Shown one piece after another: positions 44,416-53,131 of a stretch of 64,000 bases of DNA. Below the pieces are notes generated by a model. That model searched no databases. It was not told the DNA's origin and saw only the letters and a list, made by a program, of their open reading frames with translations. The stretch covers positions 2,232,001 to 2,296,000 of the forward strand of contig NZ_CP096019.1 of assembly GCF_023115355.1 (NCBI RefSeq), given 5' to 3'. Each line of letters starts with the position of its first letter. Within the stretch, counting starts at the first letter, position 1. Source of the stretch: Halocatena salina (GTDB lineage Archaea; Halobacteriota; Halobacteria; Halobacteriales; Haloarculaceae). The translations under genes and the position numbers were made by a program.

Positions 44416-45714
44416 CTACGGCCACAGTCCGCGCACGTTGTGCGCCTCCGCGATCCGTGAGAGGGCTACGATGTATGCAGCATCTCTCCACGAAACGGAT
44501 CGGGACTCGAATTCATCACGGACGGCAATCCATGCAGTTTTCATTTCGCCTTCGAGCTCCTCGTTGACCCGCTTGCGCGCCCACGATTGACGGTTGATGT
44601 CCTGGAGCCATTCAAAATAGCTGACGGTTACGCCGCCCGCGTTCGCCAGAATATCCGGAATCACTGGAATATTACGCTCGTTGAGGATGGAATCAGCGGT
44701 CGAGGTCGTTGGCCCGTTCGCTCCCTCCACTACGATGTCTGCACGAACGGCGTTCGCGTTCGTTTCCGTGATGACGTTGCCCAGTGCTGCAGGGATGAGG
44801 ACGTCCACATCGAGCGTGAGCAGTTTCTCGTTCGAAATCGTCTCTTCGGCGTACTTCGTGACGGCTTCTGGCTCCTCGTCGTGTGATGGGACCGAATGGG
44901 TATCGATCCCGGTCGGATCGTACATCGCTCCGTTTACATCGCTGATAGCGACGATGTTTGCTCCCCTGTCATCGAGGAGCCGAGCTGCGTTTGCACCGAC
45001 GCTACCGTACCCCTGTATCGCAACTGTGGTGTCTTCGAGTACACGATCGTAATACTCACAAACGGCTTGGGTGATCACGGCGACGCTGCGGCCGGGGGCT
45101 TCTTGTCGCCCCTGACTTCCACCGATGACGGGGGGTTTTCCGGTGACCACCCCCGGTATCGTTTCGCCTTCCTGCATCGAATACGCGTCCATCAGCCACG
45201 CCATCGTTTGGGGATCCGTTCCCATATCAGGAGCCGGAATATCTTGCATCGGTCCGATCACGTCCCGCATCTCCTGAGTGAACCGCCGCGTCAGGCGCTC
45301 TTTTTCGTTGGCACTCAGCTCCTTAGGATTGACCGCAACACCCCCTTTGGCGCCGCCAAAAGGGAGATCCATAACCGCACATTTCCACGTCATCCACATG
45401 GAAAGCCCGACACATTCGTCTCTGTTCACCTCTGGGTGGTACCGAAGTCCACCTTTATACGGTCCCCTGACGCTATCGTGTTGGGCACGATAGCCGGTGA
45501 ACACCTCGACGGTCCCGTCGTCCCGTTCGATCGGGAGCGTGACCTCGTGGACTTTCGCCGGATGTCGCAACCGTCGAACGACGTTCGGATCGATCTCGAG
45601 CCGTTCAGCTGCGTGACGAAGCTGTCGACGTGCCGTCTGGAGTGCCGATTCCGTACTATCGACCGGTGGGGAGTCGTCACTCTCGATATCCCCTGTGGCC
45701 TGATGGGAGCTCAT
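44416..45714 (-). CDS. Glutamate dehydrogenase (Glu/Leu/Phe/Val dehydrogenase)
   Basis: A 432-residue NAD(P)-dependent dehydrogenase. The catalytic region carries [14 protein letters not shown] and [14 protein letters not shown] (near residue 95-125, with the catalytic lysine in GGAKGG), AWLMDAYSM, and the Rossmann segment [16 protein letters not shown] near 230. Length and motifs fit hexameric glutamate dehydrogenases, although leucine or other amino-acid substrates are possible. ATG 45714 gives MSSHQATGD. It ends convergent with tuf, and the zinc-finger gene ends 2 nt upstream of its start, so they are probably co-transcribed. Confidence 0.93.
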   Translation of the reverse strand: MSSHQATGDIESDDSPPVDSTESALQTARRQLRHAAERLEIDPNVVRRLRHPAKVHEVTLPIERDDGTVEVFTGYRAQHDSVRGPYKGGLRYHPEVNRDECVGLSMWMTWKCAVMDLPFGGAKGGVAVNPKELSANEKERLTRRFTQEMRDVIGPMQDIPAPDMGTDPQTMAWLMDAYSMQEGETIPGVVTGKPPVIGGSQGRQEAPGRSVAVITQAVCEYYDRVLEDTTVAIQGYGSVGANAARLLDDRGANIVAISDVNGAMYDPTGIDTHSVPSHDEEPEAVTKYAEETISNEKLLTLDVDVLIPAALGNVITETNANAVRADIVVEGANGPTTSTADSILNERNIPVIPDILANAGGVTVSYFEWLQDINRQSWARKRVNEELEGEMKTAWIAVRDEFESRSVSWRDAAYIVALSRIAEAHNVRGLWP

Positions 45715-45716
45715 GG

Positions 45717-45860
45717 TCACTCGATGGGATAGCGACGGTTCCGTAACTGTCCCCCACAGTCCGGACACAAACCGGGATGAGCAACTGCTGTGACGATGTT
45801 TCCACACTCGAAACACTCATACGGACGTTCCTCGGTCGGATCGTAGGCTGGTTCTTTCAT
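45717..45860 (-). CDS. Small rubrerythrin-like zinc-ribbon protein, 47 aa
   Basis: A 47-residue protein reading [20 protein letters not shown] at the start. The two CxxC pairs (CFECG and CPDCGG, about 15 residues apart) form a rubredoxin- or zinc-ribbon-type knuckle, as in haloarchaeal small proteins annotated as rubrerythrin-like (DUF7129). It ends 2 nt before the glutamate dehydrogenase ATG, which suggests a shared operon. Confidence 0.8.
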   Translation of the reverse strand: MKEPAYDPTEERPYECFECGNIVTAVAHPGLCPDCGGQLRNRRYPIE

Positions 45861-46089
45861 GTCAAATCTGAGAGCACCGGATCTGTAACGAACTCTCTAC
45901 TAATAGATCAAAGGAGTATAAGGGTATATCCTGTAGTTGAGTAACTAAGTGCGAGGAAAATCAGCTTGTTCATTATTTAACCACCGATATGAGGTACCGG
46001 TTGAGCCGTCGACCGCGTTCGACCATCCGATCGACTGACGCTGAAACGTGGACCGAGTGGGTGTGTTTTTTACCTCGGAATTGTGAGCG

Positions 46090-46383
46090 ATGGGTATGGA
46101 CACGTTCGATCTCGATCTGTTGGCAGCTGAAGATCAGTTAGATGAGGAGGATGTCGAGAATCGAGTTGTTCTCGGAATACTCGATGGAACGACGCCACCA
46201 AGCGAGTGGATCGGTTCCATTCGGGACGGATACGTGCTCGTCCTCGCTATCGAAGGAGATCTAAACGAACTCGCCGCTGATTTCGCTCGCACGATCAAGG
46301 ATATGGGTGGTCATCTCGTTCATTTCCGGGGATTTCTCATCATCACACCACCGGGAATTCACGTGGACACCGACCAGCTATGA
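46090..46383 (+). CDS. DUF5779-like haloarchaeal protein
   Basis: A 97-residue acidic protein with the order RVVLGILDGTTPPSEWIGSI, then VLVLAIEGDLNELAADFARTIKDMGGHLVHFRGFLIITPPG. This matches what I recall as DUF5779, a haloarchaeal family of unknown function. The fold is probably a small alpha/beta domain. ATG at 46090 or the in-frame ATG at 46096 are both possible. Upstream lies a 228-nt AT-rich gap divergent to the zinc-ribbon gene. Confidence 0.7.
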   Translation: MGMDTFDLDLLAAEDQLDEEDVENRVVLGILDGTTPPSEWIGSIRDGYVLVLAIEGDLNELAADFARTIKDMGGHLVHFRGFLIITPPGIHVDTDQL

Positions 46384-46466
46384 GCTGCGTCGTTTGTCAC
46401 TGCCTCCAGCCGTGTGCAGCCCCGTTGCTCCGGTTCTCCGGGCGTCATCAGTTCATCGGGAGTGAC

Positions 46467-47153
46467 TCAACGGAGTGTGAGCCGGTGTCCGTCTGGATCG
46501 GTCACGCGAACGCCGTCTTCGAGGGACTCGACATTCAGGGGGGACTCCACTCGGTTGAGCACGGTTGTCGGTGACTGATCACCGCTTTCGATCCCGAAAT
46601 CCACATGGACGCCACCGCGTGCGTTGGCGATCCCGAGCTGTGGCTCCCAGAGCTCGATGTCGAATTCGCCCGTCGAAAGACGCGTTCGCCGTCGATCATC
46701 TCCCCGATCGACGATCGTGAACCCGATCGCCTCGTAGAACGACTCGGCGCGATCCAGATCCTCGACCTCTAGTACGATCTCGAACACGCCGGTGATTCCC
46801 TCACCAGTGTCGTCGGTCGATTGACCGATCTCCACGCAGTTTCCGTCGGGATCGTAAAAGTACAACGACTTCCCGGTCGGGAACTCGGCTTCAGTGAGAT
46901 CGAACGGCGTCGAGAGTCGATCCCACCAGTCGTCATACTCGGTGGCCGGTGTTGAAACGGCGAAATGGGTGTGTATCCCTCCTCGTGGGACCGACGTCGG
47001 CCGCCGAAATACGATATCTGTCGTCCCTGCCCCGAGAACGATCTCCGTTTCGTGTTCGCTGCGAACAGGGAGATCCAGATGTCGCTGGTAGAATGCCACT
47101 GATCGGTCGAGCTGCTTGACTTCGAGTGCGAGCCACCGTAATGACCACGACAT
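46467..47153 (-). CDS. VOC-family protein (glyoxalase/dioxygenase fold), two-domain
   Basis: A 228-residue protein with two tandem VOC domains. The first begins SLRWLALEVKQLDRSVAFYQRHLDL and includes YFYDPDGNCVEIGQS near residue 118. The second begins FEIVLEVEDLDRAESFYEAIG and ends VRVTDPDGHRLTL. These are the metal-binding strand motifs of glyoxalase I, extradiol dioxygenases and fosfomycin-resistance proteins, so the reaction cannot be chosen. ATG 47153 is supported by a TATATATT box about 29 nt upstream; longer readings into the AT-rich upstream are artefacts. Confidence 0.85.
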   Translation of the reverse strand: MSWSLRWLALEVKQLDRSVAFYQRHLDLPVRSEHETEIVLGAGTTDIVFRRPTSVPRGGIHTHFAVSTPATEYDDWWDRLSTPFDLTEAEFPTGKSLYFYDPDGNCVEIGQSTDDTGEGITGVFEIVLEVEDLDRAESFYEAIGFTIVDRGDDRRRTRLSTGEFDIELWEPQLGIANARGGVHVDFGIESGDQSPTTVLNRVESPLNVESLEDGVRVTDPDGHRLTLR

Positions 47154-47271
47154 AGTTAGTGTATGTATCGTACAAATATATACTAATGGAGGTACGGTCA
47201 GATACAACTGAGCGACTGCGGACGATCGTACAAACATTAAGCCTCGTGGTGTTTTTCTACTGACTACTACG

Positions 47272-48030
47272 ATGCTGGGTGATGCGCTCGGGTTTCCGAC
47301 GGCTCGGTCAGGGTGGCAAAAGACGGTCGGTGTCGGTGGAATCTTGCTCGCAGTGGTGCAGTTTGGAGTCAGGGGTGTGGTTCGATTCAGCTCGTGGGGA
47401 CGGTCTCTCGCTTTCGATTCTGTCTCGATCGCTGTCGTTCTCACCACGGTCGTAGTGGTACTTTCGGGAGTCGTTCTCGTAGGCTATCACGTTCGGGTGT
47501 TTCGATCGGCGATCACCGTCGATCCTGTGCTTCCGTCATTTCGGCCGGTAAGAGGACTGCTCTGTACTGGGCTGGAGCTTTGTCTCGTCGTGTTCGTCTA
47601 CTGGGCCGGATTTGGGACCGTGCTCGTCGGACTGGGCTGGGCCGTGATCGGTGGCGGGTCGCATTCGACTATCGGCGACCCGACTGGAGCCACTGGGGCA
47701 CTTTCTCCGGCCGAACGGATCACCGGACTCACGATCGCACTGATCGCCGTCGTACTCGCGTATGCCTCGATAGTGGCGACAGCGCGGTTCGCCCACGTCG
47801 GTCACGCTCGGTCGGCTATCGCGGTGCGTTCGGTCCTGAGCGTAATGTTCACGTCCGAGTTCTTCGTCGGATTCGTGCTCTGGTCTGGGATCCTACTGGT
47901 GCTCGGCGGGGTGGGTGTCGTCCTCGTGTCGATCGCCGCGGGGCTGTTCGTCGTGTTTTATGCCACCGTAGCCGCGACGTACGCGCTCGGACGTGGATAC
48001 CAGGCAGCGATCGATCCAGTCACGAAGTAA
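47272..48030 (+). CDS. DUF4013-type membrane protein
   Basis: A 252-residue protein with about six helices in pairs separated by charged loops. The opening MLGDALGFPTARSGWQKTVGVGGILLAVVQFG matches DUF4013 proteins, which are widespread in haloarchaea and of unknown function. The repeated hydrophobic hairpins (VVLTTVVVVLSGVVLVGY, LVVFVYWAGFGTVLVGLG, FVGFVLWSGILLVLGGVGVVLVSIAAGLFVVF) suggest internal symmetry. It precedes pelA by 65 nt. Confidence 0.75.
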   Translation: MLGDALGFPTARSGWQKTVGVGGILLAVVQFGVRGVVRFSSWGRSLAFDSVSIAVVLTTVVVVLSGVVLVGYHVRVFRSAITVDPVLPSFRPVRGLLCTGLELCLVVFVYWAGFGTVLVGLGWAVIGGGSHSTIGDPTGATGALSPAERITGLTIALIAVVLAYASIVATARFAHVGHARSAIAVRSVLSVMFTSEFFVGFVLWSGILLVLGGVGVVLVSIAAGLFVVFYATVAATYALGRGYQAAIDPVTK

Positions 48031-48095
48031 GCGAGGATGGAGACACGCTCGCATTGGAACAGTAAGCACTTCCCGATTACTCCGGTAGATCAGGT

Positions 48096-49169
48096 ATGCG
48101 AATCACCCACCGGGAGCACGTGGAGGGCGAGCGCGAGCGCGAGCGGATCACGGTCGTGCCCGAGAGCACTGACGACCTGTGGCATCTTTCGAACGTGCTC
48201 GAACCCGGTGACGCCGTCGGAGGGGACACACACCGGCGCGTCAGACGCGACGACGACCAGCTCCGGGACACGGGCGGCGAGCGCGAGCACATGTACGCCA
48301 CCGTCGAAGTCGAATCGGTCGAGTTCGCGCGCTTTGCTAACCGGTTACGTGTCTCCGGTGTGATCGTCGACTGTTCTCGGGAGGACCAACTCGACTTTCA
48401 CCACACGCTGAACGTCGAGGAAAACGAGGAAATCGAGATCACGAAACGCTGGAAACCGGACCAACTCGATCGGCTCACAGAAGCCGTCGAAGCGAGCGAG
48501 AACCCCGATGTGGCTATCGCGACTGTTGAGGAGGGGGCTGCCCACGTCCACACCGTCGCACAGTACGGTGCCGAGGAACGCACGTCGCTCACTGGTCCGA
48601 CGGGGAAAGGCGAATACGCCCGTTCCCGAATGGAACTGTTCGCGGAGTTGACGGCGGTGCTCTCCCGAATGGACGTCGACGCGATCATCCTCGCCGGACC
48701 GGGGTTTACGAAACAGGATGCCTACGCGTACATCGAGGAGAACGCGCGCGATCTTACAGAGCTGATCACGCTGGTCGACACCAGCGCCGTCGGTGACCGC
48801 GGCGTCCACGAGGTGTTGAAACGGGGTGCTGTTGAGGACGTGCAAGCCGAAACCCGAATCGCCCGCGAGGCCGAACTGATCGATCGATTGATGGAAGAGA
48901 TCGCACAGGGAGCCAAAGCGACCTACGGAATCGACGGCGTCGCGGAGGCCGCCGAATACGGCGCCATCGAGACGTTGCTCGTCGTCGACGACCGACTGCG
49001 CGAGGAACGCGGCGGGGACGGCGACTGGAACCGGAACGTCAATGATCTCCTCGAAACGGTCGATCAGAAAGGCGGCGACATCGTGGTGTTCTCCGGAGAG
49101 TACGATCCCGGCGAACAGCTCCACAATCTCGGTGGGATCGCAGCCATCCTCCGGTACCGGTTGGAGTGA
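48096..49169 (+). CDS. pelA: mRNA surveillance protein pelota
   Basis: A 357-residue archaeal pelota (Dom34) homologue that rescues stalled ribosomes with aABCE1 and EF-1 alpha. The N-terminal Sm-like domain ([30 protein letters not shown]) is followed by the central eRF1-like domain ([20 protein letters not shown], near residue 190) and the C-terminal domain ([10 protein letters not shown]-type segment [44 protein letters not shown]). It lacks the GGQ peptide-release loop, as expected. It is a single-gene unit convergent with the RNase Z-like gene. Confidence 0.94.
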   Translation: MRITHREHVEGERERERITVVPESTDDLWHLSNVLEPGDAVGGDTHRRVRRDDDQLRDTGGEREHMYATVEVESVEFARFANRLRVSGVIVDCSREDQLDFHHTLNVEENEEIEITKRWKPDQLDRLTEAVEASENPDVAIATVEEGAAHVHTVAQYGAEERTSLTGPTGKGEYARSRMELFAELTAVLSRMDVDAIILAGPGFTKQDAYAYIEENARDLTELITLVDTSAVGDRGVHEVLKRGAVEDVQAETRIAREAELIDRLMEEIAQGAKATYGIDGVAEAAEYGAIETLLVVDDRLREERGGDGDWNRNVNDLLETVDQKGGDIVVFSGEYDPGEQLHNLGGIAAILRYRLE

Positions 49170-49173
49170 ACGC

Positions 49174-49956
49174 TCACAGTTCGATACACAGCCCATCCCG
49201 TGCGACCTTGACGTCCCCCTCGTAGTGGCTCTGGATGGCTTCGAGCATCTCCTCGTGGTGACCGTCGGTGTGGGGATACAGATGGGTGAGCAACACCTGT
49301 CCGATGGTTCGACCAGCGAGGCTATCTCCGAGTTGGGTTGGTGTCGGATGATTCGACACGTCGATCTCGTCGGGAAACGAACAGTCGTGTGCCAACACGT
49401 CCGAGCCGTCAGCAAACGCGCCCAGGGCATCGAACGCCTCCGAATCCCCGCTAAACGTGAATGTCGAATCACCCTCCTCGAATCGGTAGGCAAGACAGTC
49501 CATCGAGTGGCGCGTCTCGATCGCTTCCACGTCGAACCCGCTACACGCGAACGATCCCGGTTCGACCTCTCGAACGGTGATCTCCACTTTGTCGTACAGG
49601 TACTCGTGTACGGACAGAAGCTCATCGAGTAACTCGCTCGTTCCGGGCGGTCCGATGACCGCTAACGGGTCAGTGCCCGCGAGCCACCGTGCTTTGAGTA
49701 ATACAAGCAGATCTGACACGTGATCGAGGTGGTGGTGGGTGAGCAACACGGTCGAAATTCCCTCGTATCCGACATCGGTTCGAGCGAGGGCGTGAACCAC
49801 GCCGCTTCCACAGTCGACCAGCAGCGGCCCGGATCGTCCGTCGTCGGAACCGGAATCCGTTGTCCGACAGTTCCGGTCGTGTTCGAGCAACAGACCGGTT
49901 TGGAACCGCTTCCCGTTGGGCAACGCGCTTCCAGTGCCCAGAAACGTAACGCGCAT
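49174..49956 (-). CDS. MBL-fold hydrolase, RNase Z-like
   Basis: A 260-residue metallo-beta-lactamase-fold protein opening MRVTFLGTGSALPNGKRFQTG, the RNase Z start. It has the zinc motif LLTHHHLDHVSD near residue 71, a SGDSEAFDALG segment near 167, AHDCSFPDE near 189 and the terminal histidine TPTQLGDSLAGRTIGQVLLTHLYP. The exosite seen in true tRNase Z is not evident, so it may process tRNA 3' ends or act on another phosphodiester. It is convergent with pelA with a 4-nt gap. Confidence 0.82.
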   Translation of the reverse strand: MRVTFLGTGSALPNGKRFQTGLLLEHDRNCRTTDSGSDDGRSGPLLVDCGSGVVHALARTDVGYEGISTVLLTHHHLDHVSDLLVLLKARWLAGTDPLAVIGPPGTSELLDELLSVHEYLYDKVEITVREVEPGSFACSGFDVEAIETRHSMDCLAYRFEEGDSTFTFSGDSEAFDALGAFADGSDVLAHDCSFPDEIDVSNHPTPTQLGDSLAGRTIGQVLLTHLYPHTDGHHEEMLEAIQSHYEGDVKVARDGLCIEL

Positions 49957-50016
49957 GAATGGCGTTCCACCGGGAGACGAATCAACGTACCGCTGGCAGA
50001 TCGAATGCTTGCCCGA

Positions 50017-50166
50017 TCACCAGAGCTGTCCGTTTTTCCACTCGATGTACGTCGCCCGAAGCATGATCACGAACGTCACCGCCACCACCAACAGCGAAAC
50101 GGCCGCCCACACCGTGAGGAACGTACCACCGCCCGTTATCGCTAGTACGATTCCGACGTCAATCAT
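50017..50166 (-). CDS. 49-aa membrane partner of the symporter
   Basis: A small protein starting MIDVGIVLAITGGGTFLTVW with one or two hydrophobic stretches (residues about 4-36) and a C-terminal charged tail IEWKNGQLW. Its ATG lies 8 nt inside the end of the sodium:solute symporter gene, so translation is coupled. Tiny helpers of SSS transporters exist in several lineages, but the function here is inferred from position. Confidence 0.6.
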   Translation of the reverse strand: MIDVGIVLAITGGGTFLTVWAAVSLLVVAVTFVIMLRATYIEWKNGQLW

Positions 50167-51634
50167 CGGCTCCCTCCCTGACACTCGATCGTATCCGGGC
50201 CAGTCTGTCGAAATCGTACGTTTCGGGGAACAGCAGCGATCCCACGACGATAATGCCCGAGGAGACACAGAAGCAGATCGTCGTCGTCATGTACTCGGTG
50301 TTGATGGGAAGCGTCGGCGATTGCCACATCCCGATGAACGGGCCCAACGTTCCGTAGACCCCGAAGATCGAGGCCAACAACGTACCGACGAACACCGCGT
50401 CTGACGACGTTTTGTCCCAGAACGCTCCCAACACGAACGCCGGAACGTAGGCAGCGTTGATCGGCGACAGCACCACGATGATGTCTATCAGCGCCGGCTG
50501 TGTCCATCCGATGGCAATGACGAACACGCCGAACACTGCGGTTGCAACTTGTCCTGCTCGTATCATCCGTTCGTTGCTCGCTGTGGGATTGAAATGCTTG
50601 TAGTACAGTTCGTGAGCCGACAACACCGCCATGCCGTTGACCCGGGTGTCGAGGCTGCTCGAAAATGCGAGATAAACGAGAACGGCGAACGCCACCGCGA
50701 CGGCGGGCGAAAACAGCCTCGTAATGATCAACGGTGCTACCTGATTGATATTTTCGATGGCTATCCCTTGGGCCCTAGCGACGAAGCCGAAGATACCTGT
50801 CAACAACGGGATGGCTGCCCACGAGATGCCGGCGATGACGTACGCCTTCGTCACCTGCGCTTCGTCGAACGCGAACAGACGTTGCCAAAACGAATTGAGC
50901 ATGAGAATCAATCCAAAGAGGAAAAAGACCGCCGAAATCGTCCATAACAGCCCCTCAGGGGCCGTCAGTGACACGGTGTCCGGGTCCGATGTCGCCATCC
51001 CGCTGGCAATCTGGCTCGGAGAGACGGTGAGCAGAACCAACGGAACGAACACCAAAAGAAGGATGATGATTCCGAGGGTCTGTAGATAGTCAGTCGACAG
51101 CGACGACCGAAGCCCACCAGCAAGAATGTAAATCACCACTGGCACCGTCGCAATGAGCATCCCGACGTGGTATGGAATGTCGAACACCACCTCTAACAGC
51201 GTTCCCGCTGCGATCGGTAGCTGTGCGCTGTTCATGAAGACCAATGTGAAGAAAAACACCAAGAAGAGGTAGTAGTTTTTCTTATCGTACCGTTCCAGGA
51301 AAAAGTCCGTCACTGTCGTTCCGTCCGGCATCATCCGCCGAAGCCGCTTTGCCATCGGGGCAAAGAGTATGAGTCCCAATCCTCCCATCGCGTAGCCAAT
51401 CGCCCCGAGATAGCCGAGTTCGTACGCGATCTGCGGGGCGGCGATGATCGTGCTGGCTGTCACCCACGACGCGAGGAGCGTGCCGATTCCGAGACCCAAT
51501 CCCACAGACCGCCCGGCGACGGAATAGTCGTCGAAATCAGCGATTCGTCCACCTCGTGCCGAATAGAGACCGACTGAAAGTAGTATGACTGAAAATATAG
51601 ACACTATTATATAGCCAGTGATTGTCTCAGCCAT
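50159..51634 (-). CDS. Sodium:solute symporter (SSS family)
   Basis: A 491-residue transporter with 12-13 helices. The family features are ISARGGRIADFDDYSVAGRSVGLG-type loop 1 near residue 28, ASWVTASTIIAAPQIAYELGYLGAIGYAMGG near 55, and a KKNYYLFL segment near 117. It is closest in style to the SSS branch that carries urea, proline, pantothenate or sugars; the substrate cannot be called. The 49-aa partner gene overlaps its end. AT-rich DNA precedes it. Confidence 0.9.
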   Translation of the reverse strand: MAETITGYIIVSIFSVILLSVGLYSARGGRIADFDDYSVAGRSVGLGLGIGTLLASWVTASTIIAAPQIAYELGYLGAIGYAMGGLGLILFAPMAKRLRRMMPDGTTVTDFFLERYDKKNYYLFLVFFFTLVFMNSAQLPIAAGTLLEVVFDIPYHVGMLIATVPVVIYILAGGLRSSLSTDYLQTLGIIILLLVFVPLVLLTVSPSQIASGMATSDPDTVSLTAPEGLLWTISAVFFLFGLILMLNSFWQRLFAFDEAQVTKAYVIAGISWAAIPLLTGIFGFVARAQGIAIENINQVAPLIITRLFSPAVAVAFAVLVYLAFSSSLDTRVNGMAVLSAHELYYKHFNPTASNERMIRAGQVATAVFGVFVIAIGWTQPALIDIIVVLSPINAAYVPAFVLGAFWDKTSSDAVFVGTLLASIFGVYGTLGPFIGMWQSPTLPINTEYMTTTICFCVSSGIIVVGSLLFPETYDFDRLARIRSSVREGADD

Positions 51635-51928
51635 GGTACCTTATCGATCCGTTCGAATGCTGATAAAGACTGTCCTTAATTGGGAGATATCTTACAGTCA
51701 CAGAGATATTAGGTTGGAAATCATATAATATATCTGTTAGTTGTTCAGTGGTGGTTGATAGAGCCTATAAGAGGTGGAAAGTTCAAGATAGCATACTATC
51801 CGTGCTATGAGAGTAACGATTGTGAAAACTATGTAATATGGTATACTTTATGAGGGTTACTGTGGTAGAAGCGTCGTGGTTCATGCCGGATCGTTGGTTC
51901 GGCACGGTAAACGCACGAGTAAAATAAC
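51635..51928. other. AT-rich intergenic region
   Basis: A 294-nt stretch between the symporter start and the end of the unknown gene at 51929. It is clearly richer in A and T than its neighbours (about 51660-51870) and contains a short inverted repeat, ATAGCA...TGCTAT, around 51790-51815. It should hold the symporter promoter. No gene or RNA signature is seen. Confidence 0.5.
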
Positions 51929-52381
51929 CTAGCGCACGTCGATCGCGGTTATCTCGTAGCTTCGTCGTAGGTCCCCGTAATCGTCGTATTCATTTCCATC
52001 ACCGCCGTTTCTGGTCACGAGATCGTACACTCCGAGGCGTGGCCGATTCCATGATCCGTGGGGTTGTTCTGCACTAATGAGTCCTTCCGGACTCGGAAGA
52101 CCGAGACGCTCGACAGTTCGGTCGGTGGTCCGAACGGGGTATCGGAGACTACCGCCTGCGACACCGTCACGGACCGAATCCGGGAGATAGAGTGATCGAA
52201 CGATGGAGACTGGAATCTCTGTATCCTCATCGAGGCAGAGGATGACCTCGTCCCCGTGATCCCGTTGGAGGAGGCAGTTGGTTATGGCATCAGGAGTCTG
52301 TGAGTTGTTTATCATGTCGGTTGTTGTATCATCGGACATCGGTAGCGGTCGGTGGCTGTTCTCGTTCGGTAGCACAGTCAT
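51929..52381 (-). CDS. Unknown protein, 150 aa, downstream of PAPS-reductase-like gene
   Basis: A 150-residue soluble protein with no recognised domain. Recurring features are an acidic opening, HGDEVILCLDEDTEIPVSIVRSLYLPDSVRD in the middle, and a C-terminus DLRRSYEITAIDVR. An in-frame ATG at 52339 is an alternative start. It begins 9 nt after the stop of the PAPS-reductase-like gene, so it is almost certainly co-transcribed with that gene and the double-flavodoxin gene, and may act with them. Confidence 0.6.
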   Translation of the reverse strand: MTVLPNENSHRPLPMSDDTTTDMINNSQTPDAITNCLLQRDHGDEVILCLDEDTEIPVSIVRSLYLPDSVRDGVAGGSLRYPVRTTDRTVERLGLPSPEGLISAEQPHGSWNRPRLGVYDLVTRNGGDGNEYDDYGDLRRSYEITAIDVR

Positions 52382-52390
52382 TCCGTATCG

Positions 52391-53104
52391 TTACCCACTA
52401 GCTTCGGTGTCGCTATCGCCGACTCGGCGGAGGCTGTCGTAAGCGAACAATGCGTCGCCGTCGAGTGTGCACTGCTTGCACCCGAGACAGTCAAAGCCCT
52501 CGTCGTAGAGATCGTTGTAGGGGATGTCGTTTCGGTCGTGGTAGTTCCAGACGTCCTCGTCCGTCCAGTGGACGATGGGGTTGACACGGACGATGTCGTC
52601 TTTTCGGTCGAAGAATTCGAGTTCGTCGCGCCAGTCGTAGCTGTCTCCATCCCCTCGGCTTTCGGCGATCCGATAGCCCGTGATCCAACTGTCGTGGCCC
52701 TTGATCACGCGTTCCATCGTCTTCGATTTGAGCGTCGTACAGCACAGCTCCGGTTTGCGCCGATTCACGAGGGGACCGTGCTCTGCGACGAGGTCCTCGT
52801 AGCTCGATTCGGGCTCGTAACTCTCGAACTCCAAGTCGTATTCGGCTTCGAGTTCGTCTTTGACGGCCCACGTTTCCTCGAAATGGTTGCCGTGATTCAT
52901 GAAGGCCGCTGTCGTGTCCCCGCCGAGGTCGAGACCGGCGCGCTCGGCGAGATCGAGGACTGCGTTCGAGTCCTTCCCGAAACTGCACGCGAACACCGGC
53001 GTCTCGAATCCGTCTTTGATTTTCTCACACACCGCTAGAGACTGTTCTATCTTCGTGTCGAGGTCGGTACCGTCGATGTCGGTGTCGATGTCGATGTCGA
53101 TCAT
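52391..53104 (-). CDS. PAPS/APS-reductase-like PP-loop protein with Fe-S signature
   Basis: A 237-residue PP-loop protein. It has the ATP/PAPS loop CSFGKDSNAVLDLAE near residue 40, KPELCCTTLKSKTMERV near 118 and SWITGYRIAESRGDGDSYDW near 137. The CC at 121-122 and the CLGCKQC near 206 are about 83 residues apart, which matches the CC-x80-CxxC signature of 4Fe-4S APS reductases. It could be an assimilatory APS reductase, or a PP-loop enzyme that makes a sulfur-modified product. It follows the double-flavodoxin gene by 27 nt. Confidence 0.75.
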   Translation of the reverse strand: MIDIDIDTDIDGTDLDTKIEQSLAVCEKIKDGFETPVFACSFGKDSNAVLDLAERAGLDLGGDTTAAFMNHGNHFEETWAVKDELEAEYDLEFESYEPESSYEDLVAEHGPLVNRRKPELCCTTLKSKTMERVIKGHDSWITGYRIAESRGDGDSYDWRDELEFFDRKDDIVRVNPIVHWTDEDVWNYHDRNDIPYNDLYDEGFDCLGCKQCTLDGDALFAYDSLRRVGDSDTEASG

Positions 53105-53131
53105 CGTGGTGTACTGGTGTCTCAGCTCGTT

